Of a stretch of 64,000 nucleotides of DNA, positions 18,334 to 26,502 are shown piece after piece; position 1 is the first letter of the stretch; each line of letters opens with the position of its first letter. The translations under genes and the position numbers were made by a program. This DNA is from Citreicoccus inhibens. Its GTDB lineage: Bacteria; Myxococcota; Myxococcia; Myxococcales; Myxococcaceae. The DNA lies in NCBI RefSeq assembly GCF_019039035.1, contig NZ_JAHNZT010000003.1, positions 310,001-374,000 of the forward strand, read 5' to 3'. The notes under the pieces were generated by a model. The model ran no database searches and was not told where the DNA came from. It saw nothing but the letters and a program-made list of their open reading frames with translations.

Positions 18334-19221
18334 TCAGTCCATCCAGCGGTGGATGCTGAAATCCAACCGGCTGCGCACGAGCCCCAGGAGGCTCTCCAGC
18401 TCGGAGCCCTCCAGTCGCGCGCGCGAGGCCAGGGCCGCGCGGATCAACTTCAACAACCGCTCGCGCGCCTGCGTCACCTTGCGAGCCACGCTCGAGCGCG
18501 GCTCGCCATACATCGTGGAGAGCCGGTCCATGGTCAGGCCATGCACGTGGTGCAGGCGCAAGAGGGCGCGCTCGCGCTCGGACAGCGCGGCCAGGCCGGA
18601 GCGCAGGGCCTCCGCCAGCGCCTGCCGCGTGTCTTCCTTCAGGAGCGTGCGCTCCGGGTCGTCCGGCGAGAACATCCGCGCCAGCGCCTCGGGCGGCTCG
18701 TCGAAGAGTTCCTGGCGTCCGTCCTGGCTCGCCAGCTCACCCACGATGCGCGTGGCGATGATGCGCACCCACGCCAGCAGCGGCCCCCGCCCCGAGTAGT
18801 CGGAGATCTTCGCGGGCGAGTCTGTCCGCCCCAAGAGCAGGCGCTGGCGCATCACCTGGAGCACCTCGTCCACGGTGGCGGAAGGCAGCGCGCCCAGCCG
18901 AGGCGGGACCTTCTCCAACACGTGCTGCTCGAAGGCGGCCAACGCCCGGCGCTCGCCCGTGGCGCACGCGCACGCCAGATACAGGTCCGCCACATGAAGC
19001 TGACCCAGCGCGTCCGGCACGGGCGCCGAGGGCAGGTGGCGCGCCACGTGTTGGATGAAGGTCGCCCCGCTCATCTCCAGCTCGGGCCACGCCGTGTGGG
19101 CCTTCTCCACCAGCTCCGCGAGGCGCGCCTCCAAGCCCTCCACGGAGTCCAGCTCTGCCTGACGCGTGGCGGGCAGCCGCTCCCGAAACGCCGCCACGAG
19201 GGAGTCACGGGATTGGCTCAT
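18334..19221 (-). CDS. sigma-70 family RNA polymerase sigma factor (Myxococcales type)
   Basis: 295-aa sigma factor with a myxobacterial N-terminal extension. Region 2 is around GPLLAWVRIIATRIVGEL and region 4 around LSERERALLRLHHVHGLTMD with a helix-turn-helix in MYGEPRSSVARKV. It fits the Myxococcales-specific sigma-70 group of ECF-like factors (remembered as TIGR03001). ATG at 19221 overlaps the stop of the upstream kinase gene (ATGA), so the two are translationally coupled. The kinase bears an anti-sigma zinc motif, making it the likely regulator. Confidence 0.88.
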   Translation of the reverse strand: MSQSRDSLVAAFRERLPATRQAELDSVEGLEARLAELVEKAHTAWPELEMSGATFIQHVARHLPSAPVPDALGQLHVADLYLACACATGERRALAAFEQHVLEKVPPRLGALPSATVDEVLQVMRQRLLLGRTDSPAKISDYSGRGPLLAWVRIIATRIVGELASQDGRQELFDEPPEALARMFSPDDPERTLLKEDTRQALAEALRSGLAALSERERALLRLHHVHGLTMDRLSTMYGEPRSSVARKVTQARERLLKLIRAALASRARLEGSELESLLGLVRSRLDFSIHRWMD

Positions 19222-22200
19222 GGAGTCACCTCGTGTCGGGCCAGGGAGGGGGCCTCGGACTGACGGGCCAACCAGCCCTGCACCTCCTTCAGCTCCTGTG
19301 TGGCGCGCACCCCCAGCTTCGTCATGCAGGCGCGCGCGGCCTCCACCCGCTCGGTGGCGCGCTGCGCGTCGCCGGGCCCTCCTCGCACGGCCAAGGCCTT
19401 CCCCAAGAGGAAGGTGGCCCATCCCTCGTCGAGCGGATCTCGCGAGGCGACCACATGCACCCGCAGCGCCCGCTCCAGCAACGGCACCGCGGGGTCCACC
19501 GAGCCCAGTGCGAGCTGCGCCTCCGCGATGCACGCGAGATCCAACGCCACGTCGGGGGACTCGGAACCCTGCGCCTTCTCATCGAGCTTCAAGGCCCGCT
19601 CGCAATGGGCCTGGGCCTGCTTGGGTGTGTTGGTGGCCAGCTCCAGGTGCGCCAAGGGGCGGAGCGCGAAGCCCACCGTGGCGCTCTCCGGCCCGTTCTC
19701 CATCTCCCAGAGCTGGACGGAGCGCTGGAGGTTGCGCCGCGCCTCGGCGTTGCGGCCCAGGCGCTGCTGCGCCATCCCCATGTACATGAGCGCGGGCGCG
19801 GCTCGCGACGTGTCCGCGCCGAGCGCGCGCTGGAGCCGCTCCACCGCTTGCCGGTGATAGGACAGGGCCTCCTCGAAGTGCTGCGAGTCGTAGGCCACCA
19901 TGCCCACGCCCGACAGCGCGATGGCCGTGTTGGGGTGGTCCGTCCCCTTGCTGTGCTCGAAGATGGCGACCGCCCGAGTCAGGTACTCGCGCGCCTCGTC
20001 CAGCCGGCCGAGCACGCGCAGCACCGAGCCCAGGTTGTTGAGCGGCGCCGCAAGGCTGGGGTGGTCCGCCGCGCGCGAGGCCTCCAGCAGCGCCAGCGAG
20101 CGACGCCACACCGAGATGGCCTCTTCGCGCCGCCCCAAGGACATCAGCTCCGCGGCGATGTTGCTCAAGTTCAGCGCGAGCCCCGGGTGGTCCGGTCCCC
20201 AGATGGCCTCGCGCTGCGCCTGGGCCTTGCGGTACAGCGCCAGCGCCTCCGCGGACCGCAGCTGGCGCGAGCGGACCCGGCCCAGGCCGGAGACGAAGTA
20301 GGAGGTGCGCAGGCTCTCCTGCCCGTAGGCCTTGCGAGACAGGGCCAGGCCCTCGGTGAACTCCTCGTCGGCGCGCTCCAGCCGGCCCTCCACCAACCAC
20401 ACGCCACCCAGTCGCAAATGCAAGTCCGTGGCGATACCAGGGAAGCGGTCGCGCCCGAGCCGCTCCACCGCGGCGCGGGCATGCTGGGCCAGCCGGTCCG
20501 CCTCGCCCACCCGAGCGAGCTGATCTCCCACCACCCAGATGAGGAGAATCCAGGCGCGGGCCACCGTCTCGTCGTCGCGGCTGGCCTCGGCCGCCCAGAG
20601 CGCGCGGTAGAGGATGCCCTCGGCCTCGGTGAGCTTGCCGGCCATGCCGTGCAGGTGGCCGTGGAGCAGCAGGACCTCGGCCTCCAGCGGGCGGTAGTCG
20701 ATGCTCGCGATGTCCTTGAGCAGCGCCGTGGTCAGCACGATGCCGTCGGCGTGGCGACCGGCCTCCATGCGAGCCCGCGCCTCGGCCAGCTTTCGGCGGG
20801 CCGCGTCCACCTTCGGGCGGAGCGCCTCCAACGGCTGAGGCCGCGTGGAGAGCACCGGCGCGTCGCGGCACCCCTCCAGCCCCTCCAGGGAGGAGATCAT
20901 CTGCTGCGCGTTCTGGACCGTCTGCGCGTCCGCGTTCTCCAGCACCTCGGTGATGGCGGCGAGCTGCCACAGCCGCGCGTCCAGGCAGGCCTGGGTCTGC
21001 CAGGCGGCCTCGGGCGCGGAGCCTCCGGCCGCGAGGCACGCCTCGGTGCGCAGCGCGCGCCACTGGCCCGCGTGCGCGTCCAGCTCCGCGGAGAGGGTCT
21101 CCCACGCGGAGGTGGCGTAGGCCTTGCCGGTGGCGAGGAAGGCCTGATGCACCCGCTCACGCTGCGCGGGCCCCCACACTCGGGCGAGGTTCTCCGCCTC
21201 CTGCTCGCAGCGGACCTCGCGGCGGTGCGCGCCGCCGTAGCCCACGACCAGCCCCACCAGACACGCGAACGCGACGGCCGTCGCCCACAGGCCCACCCGA
21301 CGCACGGGGTGGCGGGTGAGCGCGGCGAGCAGCACCTCCATCGAGGGGAAGCGGTCCTCGGGCTTGGGGCTCAGTCCACGCAACACCACGGCGCGCAGCC
21401 AGGCCGGCACGCGGCTGTCGCGCGGCGGGGGTCGCACCCGACCGGCGAGCGCGGCCTCCCCCAGGGCCTCAGGCGTCACGCCCTCGAACGGGCGCAGGCC
21501 ATAGAGGGCCTCGTGCAGCGCCACGCAGAAGCTGAACTGGTCGGACAGCGCGTCGGCGCTCCCGCCCATGAGCTGCTCCGGGGCCATGTACGCGGGCGTC
21601 CCCAGCAGCGCGCCCGTGCGGGTCAGCAGCGCGTCGGCGCCGCCTTCCGGGGCAGGAGGCACCGCCACCGGAGCCTCGACAGGAGGACCTCCCCGGTTGG
21701 AGGGTCGGGCCAGACCGAAGTCCGTCACCCGCACGCGCCCGTCCTTGCCCACCAGGACGTTGGCCGGCTTGAAGTCGCGGTGCACCAGCCCCGCCGTGTG
21801 CGCCGCCGCGAGCCCTCGGCCCGCGTCCAGGAAGATGCGCAGCACCTCCGGCCAGGGGCGCGGGGACTTCACCCAATCCGCCAGGGTGGTGCCCTCCACC
21901 AGCTCCAGCGCCAGGAAGATGCCGTCGCCGCAGACGCCCACGTCGTGGACGGCCACCACGTTGGGGTGCGAGAGGCGCGCGAGCGACTGCGCCTCGCGCA
22001 AGAGCCGCATCCGCAGCTCCTCCATGTGCCGGCCCTCGGGGCGCAGCAGCTTGAGCGCCACCTGGCGGTCCAGCTCCGGGTCGTAGGCCGCGTACACCAC
22101 GCCCATGGCCCCCACGCCAATGGGCTCCAGCACCACGTAGCGCGCCAGCAGGGCCCCGCGCTGGAGCATCACGGGGGGGTCCGTCCAGGGCACCTCCAGC

Positions 22201-22340
22201 CGAGGCGAGTCCTCCGCCGCCGCCAGCGCGCGCTGACAGGACGGGCAGCCCTCCACGTGCGTCAGCACGGACGCCCGGCGCTCCTCCGAGAGCGCGCCGA
22301 CCAGGAAGTCGCTCAGCGTCGTTTCATCCGGGCAGCCCAT
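19218..22340 (-). CDS. Ser/Thr protein kinase with N-terminal ZAS motif, TM helix and TPR domain
   Basis: 1040-aa protein. Residues 1-40 contain C3 and H28-x3-C32-x2-C35, the zinc anti-sigma (ZAS/zf-HC2) pattern. A Hanks-type kinase follows: GVGAMG loop, VALKLL with Lys97, HRDFKPANV and DFGLA. A single TM helix (VGLWATAVAFACLVGLVVGY) leads to a long TPR-rich region (repeats such as ALNLSNIAAELMSLGRREEA). ATG at 22340 has a GGGGGG tract upstream. It overlaps the sigma gene by 4 bp. I infer a membrane sensor whose kinase end may hold or release the sigma factor; the known members of this arrangement are typical of myxobacteria. Confidence 0.9.
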   Translation of the reverse strand: MGCPDETTLSDFLVGALSEERRASVLTHVEGCPSCQRALAAAEDSPRLEVPWTDPPVMLQRGALLARYVVLEPIGVGAMGVVYAAYDPELDRQVALKLLRPEGRHMEELRMRLLREAQSLARLSHPNVVAVHDVGVCGDGIFLALELVEGTTLADWVKSPRPWPEVLRIFLDAGRGLAAAHTAGLVHRDFKPANVLVGKDGRVRVTDFGLARPSNRGGPPVEAPVAVPPAPEGGADALLTRTGALLGTPAYMAPEQLMGGSADALSDQFSFCVALHEALYGLRPFEGVTPEALGEAALAGRVRPPPRDSRVPAWLRAVVLRGLSPKPEDRFPSMEVLLAALTRHPVRRVGLWATAVAFACLVGLVVGYGGAHRREVRCEQEAENLARVWGPAQRERVHQAFLATGKAYATSAWETLSAELDAHAGQWRALRTEACLAAGGSAPEAAWQTQACLDARLWQLAAITEVLENADAQTVQNAQQMISSLEGLEGCRDAPVLSTRPQPLEALRPKVDAARRKLAEARARMEAGRHADGIVLTTALLKDIASIDYRPLEAEVLLLHGHLHGMAGKLTEAEGILYRALWAAEASRDDETVARAWILLIWVVGDQLARVGEADRLAQHARAAVERLGRDRFPGIATDLHLRLGGVWLVEGRLERADEEFTEGLALSRKAYGQESLRTSYFVSGLGRVRSRQLRSAEALALYRKAQAQREAIWGPDHPGLALNLSNIAAELMSLGRREEAISVWRRSLALLEASRAADHPSLAAPLNNLGSVLRVLGRLDEAREYLTRAVAIFEHSKGTDHPNTAIALSGVGMVAYDSQHFEEALSYHRQAVERLQRALGADTSRAAPALMYMGMAQQRLGRNAEARRNLQRSVQLWEMENGPESATVGFALRPLAHLELATNTPKQAQAHCERALKLDEKAQGSESPDVALDLACIAEAQLALGSVDPAVPLLERALRVHVVASRDPLDEGWATFLLGKALAVRGGPGDAQRATERVEAARACMTKLGVRATQELKEVQGWLARQSEAPSLARHEVTP

Positions 22341-22663
22341 CGGCCCCCCAAAGTATCAGAACCTAGAAATTACGGAGGGTTCCGTATCTGGAGGGCGGCT
22401 CCCTTCCAGGCAGAAATCATTTTTCTGGGATGCGCGAACGGCCGGGGCCTCTTCTCAAGTGAGTTGGCCTTCCTCCCCGAAGGCTCCGCTCCCAAGCCCT
22501 TCTCCCAGGGCGCCCCGGTCCCGGGGGACTCTCCCCTCCCCCGCGGACCGTGGGCCAGGCGCCTTGCCCCCCCTGGCGCTGGGGCCCGCTCGTCCCCGTC
22601 GCCCTCCGAGCGGCCGGTGGGGCGTCCCCGGTGGCGCCCATGGCCACGGCCTAGCTTTGGGCC
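22341..22663. other. 323-nt intergenic region with dyad at 22371-22386
   Basis: This region separates the kinase-sigma operon from the divergent secreted-protein gene. It has a perfect dyad TACGGA-GGGT-TCCGTA at 22371-22386, about 30 nt upstream of the kinase start, and a smaller CAGAAA/TTTCTG pair near 22411-22427. These could be operator or promoter elements; nothing else is recognised. Confidence 0.3.
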
Positions 22664-23188
22664 ATGAAGACCGTCCGCATTGTCGCCGCCTCGCTGCTCG
22701 TGGGGACCCTGGCGTTCGCCCGCTCCGAGAAGCGCCTGGAGCTGAGCGCGCCCGCCTTCAACGTCACGGCGGAAGTCACCCCGCGAAATATCTCCAGCCC
22801 CGAGCTTCAGCTCGACCTGTCCCCGTCCGCCGTGCGCGGGCAGGCCTACGGCCAACCGGTAGACCTCAAGGCCGCGGGGAGCCGCATCCAGGGGCGCACG
22901 GGCAAGGGCCCAGTGGACCTGAAGCTCCAGAAGGAGCCCGAGTCCGTGGCGGCGAATGGCACGTTCGGAGGCAAGCCCTCGCACCTGACGCTGAGCCCCG
23001 AGGAGCTCATCGGCAACGTGGGCGCGTGCAGCTACGACCTCATCGCCCACGACAAGCACGAGTACATCGGTTGGCGCGAGTGCGCGGACCGGCGCGAGTC
23101 CCCCGTGAAGCTCATCATCCCCGAGACGCTCGACCGAGCCCCCGAGGCCCAGCGCATCGCGGCGCTCTCGGTGCTGCTCTCGAACTAG
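22664..23188 (+). CDS. secreted hypothetical protein
   Basis: 174-aa protein with a signal peptide (MKTVRIVAASLLVGTLAFARS). The mature part is beta-rich with repeated short strands (LQLDLSPSAVRGQAYGQ, PVDLKAAGSRIQG, GPVDLKLQKE). Two Cys residues (GACSYDL and RECADR) could form a disulfide. No family recognised. A large inverted repeat begins right at its stop codon. Confidence 0.7.
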   Translation: MKTVRIVAASLLVGTLAFARSEKRLELSAPAFNVTAEVTPRNISSPELQLDLSPSAVRGQAYGQPVDLKAAGSRIQGRTGKGPVDLKLQKEPESVAANGTFGGKPSHLTLSPEELIGNVGACSYDLIAHDKHEYIGWRECADRRESPVKLIIPETLDRAPEAQRIAALSVLLSN

Positions 23189-23254
23189 GACTGGAGACAA
23201 CCGTCAAGAAGCGCGGGACTGGAGGACCGCGATTCTTGAAGGCTGTCTCCAGTC
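23189..23254. repeat. 28-bp imperfect inverted repeat (large hairpin)
   Basis: Left arm 23189-23216 and right arm 23227-23254 pair over 28 bp with three mismatches, around a 10-nt loop. The element starts at the stop codon of the secreted-protein gene. It may act as a terminator, or be paired ends of a mobile element, since an IS-like fragment lies 100 nt away. Confidence 0.6.
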
Positions 23255-23357
23255 GAGGCATCTGACGTGATGAAGAGTTCGTCGTGGGTCAACCCCCAAA
23301 CAGGCCCCACCAACGACTCTCCGCCTGGGCCGTTCCCAGAGGACATCGTCCCTGCGT

Positions 23358-23495
23358 TCATCGCGGACTCGGAGTCGGCGGAGTTGATTCTTCCAGGCGC
23401 TTCTTCTTGGGGCGAGGCGGAGGCAGCAAGGGAGCCACGCGCTGCCAGAAGGCGTCGGGGACAATTTCGCGGACAATGCCCCTCCACTTGGACAT
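23358..23495 (-). pseudogene. N-terminal remnant of IS5/IS402-like transposase
   Basis: A 45-codon frame from ATG at 23495 begins MSKWRGIVREIVPD and continues AFWQRVAPLLPPPRPKKK, the hallmark N-terminus of IS5-type transposases (DxxWxxxxPLLPP). It ends at a stop at 23358 after unrelated codons; the catalytic DDE part is absent. The remnant shows past IS activity in this decayed region. Confidence 0.65.
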
Positions 23496-23831
23496 GGCCG
23501 TTGCCAGCGACCCGCTCAACCCCAAACAGACCACGGCCCCTCCCGAGTCGCACCTCCAGCCTCATTCCCGAACACCCCGCCGGTCGCGGAGTTCGCCGAA
23601 CACCGCAGCCGTATGTCTTCAACCTCTCTCTCCACGTCACTGACCGGACGGTTACTTGCGCCGCTGGAAGACGAACACCTCCGTCCTCGCCCGGAGTGCA
23701 CGACGATGGGTGACCGGCGGCGCGCCCGAGTTCCTGTCGACCAGGCCGTGCTCAAGCTGCACTTGCGACGCCGCCCTTGTTGCGACGCCAATGCTCCGTG
23801 CGGCAATCGCCGTTTTCTCACCAAGCGCGCA
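23496..23831. other. 336-nt region without a recognised gene
   Basis: No convincing gene or RNA is seen here on either strand. A minus-strand frame ending near 23653 (…RTEVFVFQRRK) looks protein-like but has no clear start or family; it may be another decayed fragment. Confidence 0.3.
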
Positions 23832-24286
23832 TCATTCAGGAGGGCTGGCGTGCGGATTCAACCGAAGCGCATCGACCCAATCGGCAGCAACCCCACGTCC
23901 AAGCAGATATCCATGGGGTTCAAACCACAAAAACCAATCAAAATCCGCCCCGAAAATTCCAAACTCAAACAAAGCACATCCCGACAAAACAGCCACCACA
24001 TCCCCCTTGTCCCGAAACGAAAACGCCCCTCTTTCCTCATCAGTCGGAAAAATCATCCACAGCGCCCCCTGAACGGCATTCGTCCAATGTCAACCCATGG
24101 TGCTGTCGACTCGACACCCGATGCATCAGAGGCATCGGACCAAAGTTTCGCGTAGCTACCATCGGGAGCAAGGCTCGAGACAACTTGCGCTCTCAGTCGG
24201 GCCCCTTCCTCTATCGACAATTCCTCGAACGTCAGACCTTGCTTTGCCGCAGATTCAAACAGCTCACTTCGCGCCGTCCAAGCCAT
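23832..24286 (-). pseudogene. hypothetical protein, split by a single-base frameshift
   Basis: Two adjoining minus-strand frames read as one protein of about 151 aa. The first starts MAWTARSELFESAAKQG and reaches APWVD; the second continues HWTNAVQGALWMIFPTDEE to ALRLNPHASPPE. One extra base near 24089 (GAC-CAT-TGG) would join them. The C-terminal half is aromatic-rich (GADFDWFLWFEPHG). Function is unknown. The base composition is less GC-rich than the surroundings. It sits 6 nt after the previous gene of the same operon. Confidence 0.5.
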
Positions 24287-24292
24287 AGACTT

Positions 24293-25137
24293 TCACCTCC
24301 CAGCGGGCACTTCATCAACGGTGAAGAACGCCCCCTCCTCCGGCTCGTACATCGTCAGGGGTGGGGGCAAGATATCCGCGTCGAAGACCGCGGCCCGAAC
24401 CCTTGAACCCGGCCCACTCAGCGCGGAGACCGTCAAGGTATTGGACTCAGGCAGCGTCACGTTCGCGGTGAACGACTTCTTGTCGGCCGAGGACAGCCCG
24501 GCGAGCACATTCACGCCATTGAGCACGACGCTCCCATCAGCGTCCACCCCCTCCATGTTGACCATCAGCACGCCAGCGTGGCTGGGCCGTGCGGCGCGAA
24601 GTTCAGCGTGGGAGGCGCCTGTCCGGCACTCACATGGCCCGAATCCGCCATCATGCATGGCAGCGAGCCGAGTGCCGCCACCAACACGCGAACACGACCA
24701 CTCCCCGTCGCGCTCATCGCGAGCTGATTCGTCGCGGCGAACGTGACCCGCTTCACCGCCAGCGGCGTTCCCGCCGCAATCCCTGCGACCGAGACCCCCA
24801 TTGAGCGTCAGCGTCGCGGCCTGCACCTCCCCACTGCCTCGGGCGTCTCGTTCTGGACAACGACCAGCGCCTGCTCACCATCGGTGCCGCCAACGTGGGC
24901 CGTCCCCTGACTGCCCCCCTGCACCACCAGGGCGCCACTGCGCCAGGAGGGATTCACCGACTCGGGAACCTCCGCCGCGCACGCAGGCGCGAGCTCCTGC
25001 GCAGAGAGCTTCATCCGCGTGGAGGCCTTCGCCGCCCGGGACTCGGACTCGACAGGCTCCGACTTGCGAGGGCTCCCCGCGCGCAACACCAGCGACAGGA
25101 TTCCCCAACCCCACACCCAGGCTCGGGTCTTCATCAC
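24293..25137 (-). pseudogene. secreted hypothetical protein with three frameshifts
   Basis: Three minus-strand frames join into one protein of about 280 aa: MKTRAWVWGWGILSLVL (signal-like) to PEAVG, then VQAATLTLNG, then VSVAGIAAGTPLAV to GPATLA, then VLMVNMEGVDADG to EVPAGR. Each junction needs a 1-base change in a G-rich run: about 24829, 24803 and 24570. The start overlaps the parvulin gene's stop (GTGATG), which indicates coupling. It is either a decayed gene or sequencing error. Confidence 0.55.
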
Positions 25138-25898
25138 TGCTCCCCGTCCGCCTTCTTCTGCCCCCCACCCAACAGCCGCTCGGGGTAGCGCCGAACCGGA
25201 ATGTCTTCCCGCAACCGACGCATCAGCGTCTCCTCAGCCTCATGGCGAGCCTCCGCGGCCAGTTGCCCACGTCCTTCCTGGAACGTCGGCACCATGGTCC
25301 TCGGCGCATCCAGGGCCCGCGCGACATGGAGCCCATACGCCGTCTCGAATGGCTGGGACACTTCGCCCGGCTTCAGCGCGGCGACGGCAGCGAAAAAGCT
25401 GGCATCGCGCTGCCCCTCGCGCACGAGCCCCAGAGTTCCCCCCAGCGCCACCGTCGCGAAGTCCTCCCCGCGCACAAGGCGGGCATGCGCCGCGTTGCTC
25501 TTCGCCTGCACCTCGGTCCGCGCTCGACGATCCGCACCCGCCGCGAGCCGGACCACGAGGTGGGCCACATGCACTTCCCGGCGCGATAGCCCGTCCCGAC
25601 GTGCCTCATATCGCGCCCTCAACGCGTCATCGGAGGAGGACTCATGCGCCAGACGGTCAAGGTACGCATTCGCGAGCACCTCGCGACGTGCGGCCTCGAC
25701 AAGCGCCGCAACCTCGGGCTCCTTCAAGAGCGCGTCTTCCCGCGCCTTCTCGACAAGGAACGTGCGCTCGACCACACCTTTGAGCGCCCCTTCCGCCGAC
25801 CCCACCCCTTCGTGCGTCTGGAGCCACAGCGCCACATCCGCCCGTGTCACGGGCGTGCGTCCCACCTTCGCCACCACGTCGGCCGAATCGCACCCCAC
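25134..25898 (-). CDS. parvulin-type peptidyl-prolyl isomerase lipoprotein
   Basis: 254-aa PpiC/SurA-like protein: an N-terminal SurA-N-like helical part (VVERTFLVEKAREDALL) then a parvulin domain (REVHVAHLVVRLAAG ... GEDFATVALGGTLGLV ... PFETAYGLHVARAL). It would help fold exported proteins. The GTG at 25898 begins VGCDSADVV, which looks like the mature end of a lipoprotein; a start at GTG 25932, overlapping the upstream stop, would give a signal peptide (…AILGGVL) only if one or two bases were changed in G-runs near 25905-25925. Confidence 0.75.
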   Translation of the reverse strand: MGCDSADVVAKVGRTPVTRADVALWLQTHEGVGSAEGALKGVVERTFLVEKAREDALLKEPEVAALVEAARREVLANAYLDRLAHESSSDDALRARYEARRDGLSRREVHVAHLVVRLAAGADRRARTEVQAKSNAAHARLVRGEDFATVALGGTLGLVREGQRDASFFAAVAALKPGEVSQPFETAYGLHVARALDAPRTMVPTFQEGRGQLAAEARHEAEETLMRRLREDIPVRRYPERLLGGGQKKADGEQ

Positions 25899-25928
25899 CC
25901 CAACACTCCGCCCAGAATCGCCCCCGAT

Positions 25929-26183
25929 TCACTGTCCGCCTCCCAGGAACTCGCAGTCACCATCAACACAAGTCGTGGAGCCCAAGTCCCCCCTCACAAC
26001 TCGCTCAGTACGCCGGCCCGCTGCGCCCAGCGTCCAGACGCCAGGAGTGAATGCACCACGCAGGACTGACATACCGTCCGATGCATCGGGCTTCAGCCAT
26101 GCCCCGCCGTCCCAAACGAGCGCCAGCGACCGCCACACCCACGTAGCAGTTGGCGAGTGGGATTCTCTTGCGACGGATAACAA
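25929..26183 (-). CDS. hypothetical protein, possibly a C-terminal fragment
   Basis: 84-aa frame ending GDCEFLGGGQ whose TGA overlaps a GTG that could start the parvulin gene. The sequence (WVWRSLALVWDGGAWLKPD, TTCVDGDCEF) is protein-like, but the start at 26183 has no clear ribosome site and the frame is open only to a TAG near 26208. It is the likely first, possibly truncated, member of the decayed operon. No family recognised. Confidence 0.4.
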   Translation of the reverse strand: MLSVARESHSPTATWVWRSLALVWDGGAWLKPDASDGMSVLRGAFTPGVWTLGAAGRRTERVVRGDLGSTTCVDGDCEFLGGGQ

Positions 26184-26502
26184 AGCCTCGCCGAGCTTCA
26201 GCGGACGTGACTACGAGATTCGGCACGCTATTGCTCGCCAGACAACCTCGTAGGGCCAAGTGGAGTCGTGAGCGCACTCGTCCGGGCTCCTTCGACTTTA
26301 CCGAGAGGACATCCCAAAGAGCAGTGCGCTCAGGTCCCCTGCCATACGCGCTACCATCGGCGTCGGGGCACCGCGCGAGTAGGCTCGGGCTTGTTCGGGA
26401 GCAATCCCCGCACCGCTCACAGGTGAGCAACCCGGTCCGAGCCCCGTCGCACGTGGAGCAGTCCAAGCTCGGCGCAACCGCAACTGGAACGACGGAGGCG
26501 AC
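26184..26502. other. 319-nt region without a recognised gene
   Basis: This lies between the minus-strand remnant and the acyl-CoA ligase gene. Short open frames on the minus strand (one with CSTCDGARTGLLTCERCGDC) have no family or start I can support. The ligase promoter must be in it. Confidence 0.3.

Noticed and set aside
19233-22667. 1144-codon open frame on the plus strand opposite the kinase
   Set aside because: It is antisense to a well-supported kinase, is rich in Arg/His/Gln/Gly with no domain, and results from third-position GC bias.
26298-26490. CSTCDGARTGLLTCERCGDC, a possible zinc ribbon on the minus strand
   Set aside because: The Cys spacing is suggestive, but the frame has no start or conserved context and lies in a decayed region upstream of the ligase promoter.
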